A stretch of DNA of 64,000 nt from Streptomyces durmitorensis (lineage in GTDB: Bacteria > Actinomycetota > Actinomycetes > Streptomycetales > Streptomycetaceae): NCBI RefSeq assembly GCF_023498005.1, contig NZ_CP097289.1, forward strand, positions 5,766,001 to 5,830,000. Reading direction: 5' to 3'. Of this stretch, positions 27,683 to 35,977 are shown one piece after another. The notes under the pieces were generated by a model that had not been told where the DNA came from, ran no database searches, and saw only the letters and a program-made list of their open reading frames with translations. A program made the position numbers and the translations under genes. Numbering within the stretch: position 1 is the first letter of the stretch; every line of letters begins with the position of its first letter.

Positions 27683-27955
27683 TTGGATGCCACCGTCACT
27701 CTCTTAGGTTCCCTTCTCGCCAGCCTCGGGGTTCTCGGCGCGGCAGTGGCGGCCTATCTGGGCAAGCGCGGTGAGAACGCGCTCACCGGATATTCCAGCC
27801 TGACGGAGAGACTCCAGACCGAGCGTGACCGGCTGGAGCGCCAGGTCGCCGAACGCGACACGAAACTCGCCGAGTTGAACGCTCTGCACGTCCATGACCA
27901 GAGCGAGATCGCCCGGCTGCTCATCGACAATCAACGGCTCGGAGGCACTCCGTGA
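27683..27955 (+). CDS. Small membrane coiled-coil protein with a TTA codon
   Basis: 90 residues from a TTG seven bases after GGAGG. A hydrophobic N-terminal helix (~5-27: VTLLGSLLASLGVLGAAVAAYL) is followed by a heptad-like Arg/Glu/Leu helix (~38-80). This resembles small membrane proteins that precede holin- or tail-associated genes in actinophages, but no family is certain. Codon 8 (27704-27706) is TTA, needing the bldA tRNA-Leu, so expression should be developmentally limited. Ends in a GTGA overlap with the collagen-like gene, which should then share that control. Sits right after ssrA, a common integration site. Confidence 0.7.
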   Translation: MDATVTLLGSLLASLGVLGAAVAAYLGKRGENALTGYSSLTERLQTERDRLERQVAERDTKLAELNALHVHDQSEIARLLIDNQRLGGTP

Positions 27956-28767
27956 TCCAGCTCGAGCGTCTCCTGGCCCGCCGTTGGCGCAGTGTGTTCC
28001 TCGTCTGCGTGCTCCTCGCTCTGTGCGGTGTCGCCGCCCTTCTCTGGGCCCGCATCGACGCCGGCGACCGCCGTGCCGACCAGCTCGCCACCGAGGCGGA
28101 CCGGCGGGGCGAGGCCGTGTCCACCCTGGCCCGGGACGTACGGACCCTGCGCGCGCAGGTCCGCTCCCACGGCGACACCCCTGCCGCGCCCGACCCCTCC
28201 GACGCCGTCGACGACCTCCTGAACCGGGTGCGGGTGCGCTCGGGGGAGCCCGGCTCGCCCGGTGCCACCGGCTCGCAGGGCGAGGACGGGAAGCCGGGCG
28301 AGAAGGGGACGCCGGGGGCAGGCGGCCGCAAGGGGGACTCCGGCGATGCGGGAGAGCCCGGGAAACCGGGAGCGTCCGGCGATGCGGGGGAGCCCGGAGC
28401 CGCGGGCGCGGACGGTGCGAACGGTGCGAACGGCTCGGACGGAGCACAGGGCCCGGAAGGACCCGCAGGGGCGGCAGGGCCCCCGGGCGCCGACGGCGTC
28501 GACGGCTCCCGCGGGGCCGACGGTGCGGGCGGCGCGTCGGGCCCCGAAGGCCCCGCGGGCCCGCGGGGTGAGCGCGGGCCCAAGGGCGAGGCGGGCGACG
28601 CGGGCCCCAACTGCCCCGACGGCTACCGCCTCCAGCAGCCCCCAGGCGACCCCGACGCCCTGGTCTGCCGCCGGAACGGCGTGACCCCCGCCGACCCCGC
28701 ACCGGCCGTCCTGCTCCTCGCCTCGCTGCTGCCCCGGTGCCGCCGCACGCCCGAAGCGGTGGACTGA
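27952..28767 (+). CDS. Membrane-anchored collagen-like protein
   Basis: 271 residues. A basic start and membrane segment (~14-34: VFLVCVLLALCGVAALLWA) lead to a short helical region (~40-75) that may act as trimerisation coil. About 40 Gly-X-Y triplets follow from ~97 to ~222, rich in GEPG, GPEGPAG and GDAG; then a Cys-containing end (CPDGYRL..LVCRR). Prokaryotic collagen triple helices of this sort occur in phage tail fibres and spore or surface appendages. The last ~40 residues (PAPAVLLLASLLPRCRR) contain another hydrophobic patch. Translationally coupled to the TTA-containing gene upstream. Confidence 0.8.
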   Translation: MIQLERLLARRWRSVFLVCVLLALCGVAALLWARIDAGDRRADQLATEADRRGEAVSTLARDVRTLRAQVRSHGDTPAAPDPSDAVDDLLNRVRVRSGEPGSPGATGSQGEDGKPGEKGTPGAGGRKGDSGDAGEPGKPGASGDAGEPGAAGADGANGANGSDGAQGPEGPAGAAGPPGADGVDGSRGADGAGGASGPEGPAGPRGERGPKGEAGDAGPNCPDGYRLQQPPGDPDALVCRRNGVTPADPAPAVLLLASLLPRCRRTPEAVD

Positions 28768-28875
28768 CGACGGCACACCGGCGGGCAATCGTCCCGGCGG
28801 CGTACGTGTCCGACGGCGTACGTGTCCGGAGTGGGGTCTGTCGCGGGGCGCCGGAGTCAGGGATGCTCCTGGGTC

Positions 28876-30468
28876 ATGAGTAGACCCGTGAGACGCGTCA
28901 ACGCCCGTATGCGCCACTGGATCTGGCCCGCCGTGCTCGGTGTCGCGGCGGCCACCCTCTCCGCAGGATCGCCCGCCGGGGCCGACTCCGACCGCAGCGG
29001 CCTGCCCGAAGCCATCGACACCATCCTCGGCGATCCCCGGATGGAGGGCGGCGCGGCGAGCGTCGTCGTCGCCGACGCCGCGTCCGGTGACGTGCTCTAC
29101 CAGCACCTGCCCAGCGGGCGCCTGATGCCCGCCTCCAACACCAAGCTGCTCACCTCGACAGCGGCCATGGAGCAGCTCGGCCCCGACCACCGCTTCACCA
29201 CCGATGTGCTCACCGACGGCAAGCAGCACGGCCGCGTGCTCTCCGGTGATCTCTATCTGCGCGGCACCGGCGACCCGACGACGCTGGCCAAGGACTACGA
29301 CCAACTCGCCGCGAAGATCGCCGACTCGGGCGTGAGGCGGGTCTCGGGGCGCCTGGTCGCGGACGACACCCGGTTCGACGCCAAGCGGATCGGCGACACC
29401 TGGGCCGGGGACGACGAATTCGCGTACTACGCCGCCCAGATCTCCGCGCTGAGCGTCGCCCCGGACACCGACTACGACACCGGGACGGTCATCGTCGAGG
29501 CCACGCCCGGCGCGAAGGCCGGGGACAGGCCGAAGGTGACGGTGTCCCCGAAGACGGACTACGTAGAGGTCGACAACACCGCCAGGACCGTCGCCGCGGG
29601 CGGCGAGGACACGCTCACCATCGAGCGTGAGCACGGCACCAACACGATCACCGTCACCGGCACCGTCCCCGTCGGGGGTGACGCCACCAAGGAGTGGATC
29701 ACCGTCTGGGAGCCGACCGGGTACGCGGCCGCGATCTTCCGGGACGCCCTGAAGGCGCACGGGGTGAAGGTGAGCGGGCCGACCAGGGCCGGGCTCGCGA
29801 CCCCCAAGGGCGCACGGCAGCTCGCGTCGCACGACTCCATGCCGTTGAAGGAGCTGATGATCCCCTTCATGAAGCTCTCCAACAACATGCACGCGGAGAA
29901 CCTCACGAAGGCGATGGGCCACAAGGCGACGGGACGGCCGGGTAACTGGACGGACGGTCTCGCGGCCATCAGCGCCTACTTGAAGACGGCCGGTGTCGAT
30001 CCCGGCAAGCTGCGCCAGGTCGACGGCTCCGGGCTCTCGCGCAAGGACAACGTGCCCGCCGATCAGCTGATCAAGCTGCTGCTCTCCGCGAAGGGCGAGC
30101 CCTGGTACGCCGACTGGTACAAGTCCCTTCCGGTGGCCTGCGACCCCGACAAGTTCGTCGGCGGCACGCTGCGCACGCGGATGTGCGGGACGCCGGCGGC
30201 CCTCAACGTACGGGCGAAGACGGGGTCGTTGACCGGGGCGTCCGCTCTTTCGGGGTACGTGAAGGACGCGGGCGGGCGTGAGCTGGTGTTCAGCATCATC
30301 CTGAACAACTACCTGCCCTCTTCGGTGAAGGCACTTGAGGATGCGATCGTCGTGACGCTCGCCAGGTCGACCGAGGACAAGGCCGTGCTGGTCAAGCCGC
30401 GCTCGCAGCGTGGGGCCGAGACGGGTGGGGACCTGGAGTGCTCGTGGCGCAAGCCTGCGCGATGCTGA
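28876..30468 (+). CDS. dacB: D-alanyl-D-alanine carboxypeptidase/endopeptidase (PBP4, S13 family)
   Basis: 530 residues from ATG 28876; the open frame extends upstream but the signal peptide begins here (MRHWIWPAVLGVAAATLSAG). Penicillin-binding fold with the three active-site motifs in order: SNTK (Ser87, Lys90), SNN (335-337) and KTG (448-450). The large insertion between motifs 1 and 2 is typical of DacB. Acts on peptidoglycan stem peptides outside the membrane. Its 3' end overlaps the convergent MFS gene by 77 bp. Confidence 0.93.
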   Translation: MSRPVRRVNARMRHWIWPAVLGVAAATLSAGSPAGADSDRSGLPEAIDTILGDPRMEGGAASVVVADAASGDVLYQHLPSGRLMPASNTKLLTSTAAMEQLGPDHRFTTDVLTDGKQHGRVLSGDLYLRGTGDPTTLAKDYDQLAAKIADSGVRRVSGRLVADDTRFDAKRIGDTWAGDDEFAYYAAQISALSVAPDTDYDTGTVIVEATPGAKAGDRPKVTVSPKTDYVEVDNTARTVAAGGEDTLTIEREHGTNTITVTGTVPVGGDATKEWITVWEPTGYAAAIFRDALKAHGVKVSGPTRAGLATPKGARQLASHDSMPLKELMIPFMKLSNNMHAENLTKAMGHKATGRPGNWTDGLAAISAYLKTAGVDPGKLRQVDGSGLSRKDNVPADQLIKLLLSAKGEPWYADWYKSLPVACDPDKFVGGTLRTRMCGTPAALNVRAKTGSLTGASALSGYVKDAGGRELVFSIILNNYLPSSVKALEDAIVVTLARSTEDKAVLVKPRSQRGAETGGDLECSWRKPARC

Positions 30469-31690
30469 GCAGCAGGGCGCAGCACGCGGCGGTGACCGGG
30501 ACCGCGTAGCCCTGGGTGGGGCCGATGTGCTCCACCACCCAGCCGCCGCCCGCGGCGCCGCACGCGATGCCCCCGAGGAGACCGGTGACGGCGAGGGTCA
30601 TGCCCTCGTTCAACCGGCCCTCGGGGGTGCGCCGCTGGATCAGCGTCATGCCGGTGACCATCGTCGGGGCCGTCGCCATTCCGGCGACAAGGAGAGCCCC
30701 GGCGAGCACCAGGAGCGAGCCGGTGAGCGCGGCGGCCAGGAGCGGCAGCGTCATCAGGGCCGCCATCGCGGTGGCGCACAGGATGTGGCGGCGGTGAAGG
30801 GGCCCGCTCGGCTTGAGGGTTCCGTAGAGGAGGCCCGCCGCGCAGGAGCCCGCGGCCTGGAGCGCGAGGATCGCGCCCGCGGCCGCCTTGTGCCCTTGGG
30901 TGTCCGCGTAGGCGATCGTCACGACCTCCATCGAGCCGAACACGGCCCCGGTGGCGAGGAAGGCGGCGAGCAGCGTGGGCATCCCGCGCGCGTGGAGGGG
31001 CGATTTCTCCTTGACCGTCGTACGTCCACGGGGCGGCGGCTGTGTCGAGCGCTGGGCGGCGAAGAGCAGGACGCCGGTCAGGAGCAGCACGACTCCGATG
31101 AGGGTGCCCGCCTCCGGGAAGAGCGCCCCGCACAGGAACGCCGCGAGCACGGGGCCGAGCATGAAGCACAGTTCGTCCGCGGCCTGTTCGAAGGAGTTGG
31201 CGGTGTGCGCGGCCCGTTCGTCGCCCTTCAGGAGATGGGCCCAGCGGGCGCGGGACATGCCGCCGGTGTTGGGGGTCGTGGCCGTCGCGGCGTACGAGGC
31301 GAACAGGGTCCAGTCGGGCGCTCCGTGGTGCACGCACAGGAGCAGCGAGAGCGAGCCGAGCGCGGCGATGACGGTGGCCGGGACGGCGATCCGCGCCTGG
31401 CCGTGCCGGTCCACGAGGCGGGCCGTCCAGGGCGCCACGACGGCGGTCGCGGCGAGGCCCGTCGCGGTGACGGCGCCGGCGAGCGCGTACGAACCGCGCG
31501 CCCCGGCGATCATGATGACGGCGCTCACGCTGAACATGCCCATGGGGAGGCGGGCGATGAGGTTGCCGATGGTGAAGGCGGTGGCTCCGGGTATCCGGAA
31601 GAGGCGGGCGTAAGGGTTGCGGCTTCGGGGTGCGGGGGGTTCGGCGGGCGGATTGCGGCGGCGGGGCGCAGGGGCTTCGGCGGGCGGCAT
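30392..31690 (-). CDS. MFS transporter
   Basis: 432 residues from the ATG at 31688-31690, preceded by GGTGAGGGTGATCCC on that strand. About twelve hydrophobic segments with MFS loop motifs (ARLVDRHGQARIAVPATV, FLATGAVFGSMEVV). Most like drug- or metabolite-efflux members of the YfcJ/MdtH-like groups; substrate unknown. Divergent from a LysR regulator with 83 bp between starts, the usual arrangement of an effector-controlled exporter. Convergent overlap with dacB. Confidence 0.85.
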   Translation of the reverse strand: MPPAEAPAPRRRNPPAEPPAPRSRNPYARLFRIPGATAFTIGNLIARLPMGMFSVSAVIMIAGARGSYALAGAVTATGLAATAVVAPWTARLVDRHGQARIAVPATVIAALGSLSLLLCVHHGAPDWTLFASYAATATTPNTGGMSRARWAHLLKGDERAAHTANSFEQAADELCFMLGPVLAAFLCGALFPEAGTLIGVVLLLTGVLLFAAQRSTQPPPRGRTTVKEKSPLHARGMPTLLAAFLATGAVFGSMEVVTIAYADTQGHKAAAGAILALQAAGSCAAGLLYGTLKPSGPLHRRHILCATAMAALMTLPLLAAALTGSLLVLAGALLVAGMATAPTMVTGMTLIQRRTPEGRLNEGMTLAVTGLLGGIACGAAGGGWVVEHIGPTQGYAVPVTAACCALLLSIAQACATSTPGPHPSRPHAASAA

Positions 31691-31773
31691 GGGATCACCC
31701 TCACCGGGGCGGTGGTGGGGGGTCCAACACCTTCTGGGGCCCGACTCACGCACTTCCGTTGTAAGTTCCCGGG

Positions 31774-32805
31774 ATGACCGCCGAGCCCCGCATACCGACA
31801 CGCGACCTGGGCCCCCGCATGCCGACGCGTGACCTGGACCCCCGCCTCCTGCGCGCCTTCGTGGCCGTCTCCGAGGAGCTGCACTTCACGCGGGCCGCCG
31901 CCAGGCTGTACGTCGCCCAGCAGGCGCTCAGCCGTGATGTGCGGCGCCTGGAGCGGGAGTTGGGGGCCGAGCTGTTCGTGCGGACCACCCGGCAGGTCAC
32001 GCCGACGGCCGAGGGGGAGCGGCTGCTGCCGTACGCGCGGCGGGTCCTTGAGGCGCAGGACGACCTGACGGCCGCCTTCGCGCGGGGCGGGGGATCTGGG
32101 CGCGCGGCCCGCCCGCTGCTCGTGGACCTGAACAGCCCGGGGCTCATCTGCGGGCGCATCCTGGAGCGGGCCCGCGAACTCGCCCCGGACTGCGAGCTGA
32201 TGGCCCGCTTCGAGAGTGGACTCACCGGGGCCGCTGCCGAGATCGTCGCGGGGCGGCTCGACGTCTCCTTCGGGCGGTACGCGGGGCTCGAACCGGCGCT
32301 GCGGGCGCGGCTCGCCCAGCAGCCCGTGCGCTACGAGCCGATGGCGGTCCTGCTGCCGCTGGGGCACCCCTTGGCCGAGCGGGACGCGGTGCCGCTCGGC
32401 GCGCTCGCGGGGGAGAGCGTGTACGCGGGTGCGGGAAACCCCCGGACGCTGGAGTGGACCGACCTGGCGCACCGCCTTTTCGAGGGACGCGGGATCGCGG
32501 TGGCGCCGCCCGCGCCCCTCGCCGTGGGAGCCGAGGAGTTCGGGCGGATCATGGCCAAGAACAGGACCCCCGTGCTCGCCGCGGTGGACTTTCCGGCCAT
32601 GCCCGAGTCGGTCCTGCGGCCCTTGATCGACCCCGTGCCCCTGTCGCCCGTGTCCCTGGTGTGGAGAAAGGGGCTCGTGCACCCGGGTGTCGACGCTCTG
32701 CGCGCGGCGGCGGCCGAGCTCTCCGCCGCCGAGGGCTGGCTGCGCAGGCCCGAAGACGGGTGGGTTCCGGCCACAGATGCACTCATCATGATGAGCCTGG
32801 ACTGA
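31774..32805 (+). CDS. LysR family transcriptional regulator
   Basis: 343 residues. Winged HTH at ~25-85 (LLRAFVAVSEELHFTRAAA, QQALSRDVRRLERELGAELF) and a C-terminal effector-binding domain (~105-310). The first 23 residues contain a duplicated PTRDL unit, from a 27-bp tandem DNA duplication (~31787-31840), so translation may really start at an internal ATG (residue ~16). Divergent from the MFS gene, which it most likely controls. Confidence 0.88.
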   Translation: MTAEPRIPTRDLGPRMPTRDLDPRLLRAFVAVSEELHFTRAAARLYVAQQALSRDVRRLERELGAELFVRTTRQVTPTAEGERLLPYARRVLEAQDDLTAAFARGGGSGRAARPLLVDLNSPGLICGRILERARELAPDCELMARFESGLTGAAAEIVAGRLDVSFGRYAGLEPALRARLAQQPVRYEPMAVLLPLGHPLAERDAVPLGALAGESVYAGAGNPRTLEWTDLAHRLFEGRGIAVAPPAPLAVGAEEFGRIMAKNRTPVLAAVDFPAMPESVLRPLIDPVPLSPVSLVWRKGLVHPGVDALRAAAAELSAAEGWLRRPEDGWVPATDALIMMSLD

Positions 32806-32960
32806 AGGATTAGTACGACTGTCACTGCCGTGCGCTACATTCATGGTCCGGGCGCAGTGTGATAGGGGGGCGCTCGGATCGGGTGGGGGCCCGGTCCGAC
32901 GGCAAGTTGTCCGGAGTCGTGCGCGCCCGATTCAGGTTATGTGGGGGGTTGTGCGTACGC

Positions 32961-33734
32961 ATGGACAATTGGCGAGAAGATGCCCTACCGGAACACACCC
33001 ATGATCCGAACGAGGTCACCGTTCAGATCGACGGGGTGGGGCGACAGCTGGCGGATCTTGCCGCCGAGAGTGACCAGGACGCGCCAGACGGGCCGGTTTT
33101 CGTCGACGAGACGGGCCGCCGCAGCCGGAGGTACCGCCGGATAGGCGTGCTCGTCGGCCTGGCCTGCGCCGTGTACGCGGCACTCATCGTGTCCACCCTG
33201 CTCTCGGGCAACTCCAGCGCGCCCTGGCTGCCGATCGACCCCAAGGACGAGAAGCCGGCGAGCAAGGTGGACACACCGGACCGTCCGGCCGACCCCCTCG
33301 ACCCCGCGGCCTCGCCCGGCACGACACCGTCTCCCGGGGCGTCGGAGAGCGGCACCACCGCCCCCGCGACCGGTGACGACGGCTCCGCCGACCCGGCCGA
33401 GCCGGACGACGGCAAGGACAAGCCCGGCGAAACACCCGACCCCGACCCCACGGGCGGCGGCAACCCCGACCCCGACCCGACGGACGACGGCGGCGACCCG
33501 GACCCGACCGACGACCCCACGAAGCCCGACCCGGACCCGGACCCGACGGACGACCCCACCACGCCGGACCCGGACCCGTCGACCGAGACCCCGGGCGGCG
33601 CGGCCGGAGGCGGCGGCGAAGTCCCCGCGGTGCAGCCCGCCGCCGACACACAGTCCCCGCATGGCGCCCAGGCGGTCAGCAACCTCTCTCCGCAAAGCGC
33701 TGGCCAGCAGCCCTCGGAGGGCGCACAGCGATGA
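32961..33734 (+). CDS. matA: MatA-like membrane protein with acidic PDPDPTDD repeats
   Basis: 257 residues starting at ATG 32961 (MDNWREDALPEHTHDPNEV). A cytoplasmic N-terminal part, one membrane segment near 68-88 (GVLVGLACAVYAALIVSTLL), then ~150 extracellular residues of acidic, proline-rich PDPDPTDD/TDDPTKPDP repeats. Position upstream of and overlapping (ATGA) the deacetylase-synthase gene matches matA of S. coelicolor/S. lividans, needed for mycelial pellet aggregation (recalled). Its role is probably structural or regulatory for polysaccharide export; no catalytic domain is visible. Confidence 0.75.
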   Translation: MDNWREDALPEHTHDPNEVTVQIDGVGRQLADLAAESDQDAPDGPVFVDETGRRSRRYRRIGVLVGLACAVYAALIVSTLLSGNSSAPWLPIDPKDEKPASKVDTPDRPADPLDPAASPGTTPSPGASESGTTAPATGDDGSADPAEPDDGKDKPGETPDPDPTGGGNPDPDPTDDGGDPDPTDDPTKPDPDPDPTDDPTTPDPDPSTETPGGAAGGGGEVPAVQPAADTQSPHGAQAVSNLSPQSAGQQPSEGAQR

Positions 33735-35977
33735 ACTCCCGCACCAACAGGGGCCGGTCAGCCGGCTCCAGGAACAGTCACGCCCAGCCCCGGGGCGGTG
33801 GCGGCCGACGCCGCGCGCAGCCGGCCCGCGGCGCCAAGCGGCGCAGGGTCCCCCTGCGCTATCTCCTGCCCCTGCTCCTCCTGGTCGCCCTGATGGCGAT
33901 GCTCATGCTGCGCGGCTACACGCACAGCGAGATCCTCGCCGACCACCGCGTGCGCCCGCCCGCGGCCACCGACAAGGTGCCGGCGAAGGTACTCGAAGGG
34001 GGCGGCCCGGTCATCGACACCCGCGGCGGCCACGAGGAGACGCTGAGCGTCCCCCACCACCGCCTCGTGCTGACCTTCGACGACGGCCCGGACCCGGAGT
34101 GGACCCCCAAGGTCCTCGACGTACTGAAGAAGCACCACGCGCACGGCGTCTTCTTCGTCACCGGCACGATGGCCTCGCGCTACCCCGACCTGGTCGAGCG
34201 CATGGTGGACGAGGGCCACGAGGTCGGCCTGCACACGTTCAACCACCCTGACCTCTCGTACCAGTCCTCCAGCCGCATCGACTGGGAGCTCTCGCAGAAC
34301 CAGCTCGCCCTCGCGGGCTCCGCGGGCATCCGCACCTCCCTCTTCCGCCCGCCCTACTCCTCGTTCTCCGACGCCATGGACAACAAGTCCTGGCCGGTCA
34401 CGAAGTACATCGGCAGCCGCGGGTACCTCACGGTCGTCAACAACACCGACAGCGAGGACTGGAAGCGCCCCGGCGTCGCCGAGATCATCCGCCGCGCCAC
34501 GCCCAAGAACGGCAACGGCGCCGTGGTCCTGATGCACGACTCCGGAGGCGACCGCTCGCAGACGGTCGCCGCGCTCGACACCTTCCTGCCCGATCTGCAG
34601 GACAAGGGCTACCGCTTCACGAACCTCACCGAGGCCCTGGACTCGCCCAGCGCGCACGCGCCGGTCACCGGCATAGATCTGTGGAAGGGCAAGGCCTGGG
34701 TCTTCCTGGTCGGCGCATCGGAGAAGGTCACCGGCGTACTCGTCGTCGCCCTCGCCGTCATCGGCTCGCTGGTCATGCTCCGCTTCGGCCTGATGCTGCT
34801 GCTCTCCGCGGTGCACGCGCGCAAGGTGCGCAAGAAGGGCTTCCGCTGGGGCCCGGACATCACCGAACCGGTGTCGGTTCTCGTGCCCGCCTACAACGAA
34901 GCCAAGTGCATCGAGGCCACGGTCCGTTCACTCATGACGAGCGACCACCCCATCGAGATCATCGTTATCGACGACGGCTCGTCGGACGGCACCGCGCTCA
35001 TCGTCGAGGGCCTTCGCCTGCCGAACGTACGCGTCGTGCGCCAGCAGAACGCGGGCAAGCCCGCCGCGCTCAACCGCGGCATAGCCAACGCCCGTTACGA
35101 CCTCATCGTGATGATGGACGGCGACACGGTCTTCGAGCAGTCCACCGTGCGCGAGCTGGTGCAGCCGTTCGGCGACCCGCGCGTGGGCGCCGTCGCGGGC
35201 AACGCGAAGGTCGGCAACAGGGATTCGCTGATCGGCGCCTGGCAGCACATCGAGTACGTGATGGGCTTCAACCTCGACCGCCGGATGTACGACATGCTCG
35301 GCTGCATGCCGACCATCCCCGGCGCCGTGGGAGCCTTCCGGCGCTCGGCCCTGGAGCGGGTCGGCGGCATGAGTGACGACACGCTCGCCGAGGACACCGA
35401 CATCACGATGGCGATGCACCGGGACGGCTGGCGGGTCGTGTACGCCGAGAAGGCGCGCGCGTGGACCGAGGCGCCGGAGACGGTGCAGCAGCTGTGGTCC
35501 CAGCGCTACCGCTGGTCGTACGGCACGATGCAGGCGATCTGGAAGCACCGCCGCTCGCTGATCGAGTCGGGTCCATCGGGCCGCTTCGGCCGGGTGGGCA
35601 TGCCGCTGGTGTCGCTCTTCATGGTCCTCGCGCCGCTCCTTGCCCCGCTGATCGACGTATTCCTCCTCTACGGCCTGGTCTTCGGCCCCACCCAGAAGAC
35701 GATCGTCGCGTGGCTCGGCGTGCTCGCCGTCCAGGCGGTGTGCGCGGCGTACGCCTTCCGGCTCGACCGCGAGCGCATGACCCATCTGATCTCGCTGCCC
35801 CTCCAGCAGATCCTCTACCGGCAGCTGATGTACGTCGTGCTGCTCCAGTCCTGGATCACCGCCCTGACCGGAGGCCGCCTTCGCTGGCAGAAGCTCCGGC
35901 GCACGGGGGTCCTTGGATCGCCGCCCTCGATTCCGCAGCAGCGGACGGGCAGCCCTGACCGGAGGCCCGTCGCATGA
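33731..35977 (+). CDS. matB: Bifunctional polysaccharide deacetylase/glycosyltransferase MatB
   Basis: 748 residues. After a basic cytoplasmic start and a membrane helix (~38-58), the NodB deacetylase domain (~110-310) has TFDDGPD, the metal-binding HTFNHPDLS, RPPYSS and MHDSGGD. A second membrane span (~335-360) leads to a processive GT2 domain (~380-620): VLVPAYNEAK, VIDDGSSDG, MMDGDTVFE (DxD), EDTDITMAM and QRYRW (the QxxRW polymerase motif), then more membrane segments. This combines in one chain the roles of IcaA/PgaC (synthase) and IcaB/PgaB (deacetylase) for poly-beta-1,6-N-acetylglucosamine, as proposed for Streptomyces MatB (recalled). Overlaps both neighbours by ATGA. Confidence 0.88.
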   Translation: MNSRTNRGRSAGSRNSHAQPRGGGGRRRAQPARGAKRRRVPLRYLLPLLLLVALMAMLMLRGYTHSEILADHRVRPPAATDKVPAKVLEGGGPVIDTRGGHEETLSVPHHRLVLTFDDGPDPEWTPKVLDVLKKHHAHGVFFVTGTMASRYPDLVERMVDEGHEVGLHTFNHPDLSYQSSSRIDWELSQNQLALAGSAGIRTSLFRPPYSSFSDAMDNKSWPVTKYIGSRGYLTVVNNTDSEDWKRPGVAEIIRRATPKNGNGAVVLMHDSGGDRSQTVAALDTFLPDLQDKGYRFTNLTEALDSPSAHAPVTGIDLWKGKAWVFLVGASEKVTGVLVVALAVIGSLVMLRFGLMLLLSAVHARKVRKKGFRWGPDITEPVSVLVPAYNEAKCIEATVRSLMTSDHPIEIIVIDDGSSDGTALIVEGLRLPNVRVVRQQNAGKPAALNRGIANARYDLIVMMDGDTVFEQSTVRELVQPFGDPRVGAVAGNAKVGNRDSLIGAWQHIEYVMGFNLDRRMYDMLGCMPTIPGAVGAFRRSALERVGGMSDDTLAEDTDITMAMHRDGWRVVYAEKARAWTEAPETVQQLWSQRYRWSYGTMQAIWKHRRSLIESGPSGRFGRVGMPLVSLFMVLAPLLAPLIDVFLLYGLVFGPTQKTIVAWLGVLAVQAVCAAYAFRLDRERMTHLISLPLQQILYRQLMYVVLLQSWITALTGGRLRWQKLRRTGVLGSPPSIPQQRTGSPDRRPVA

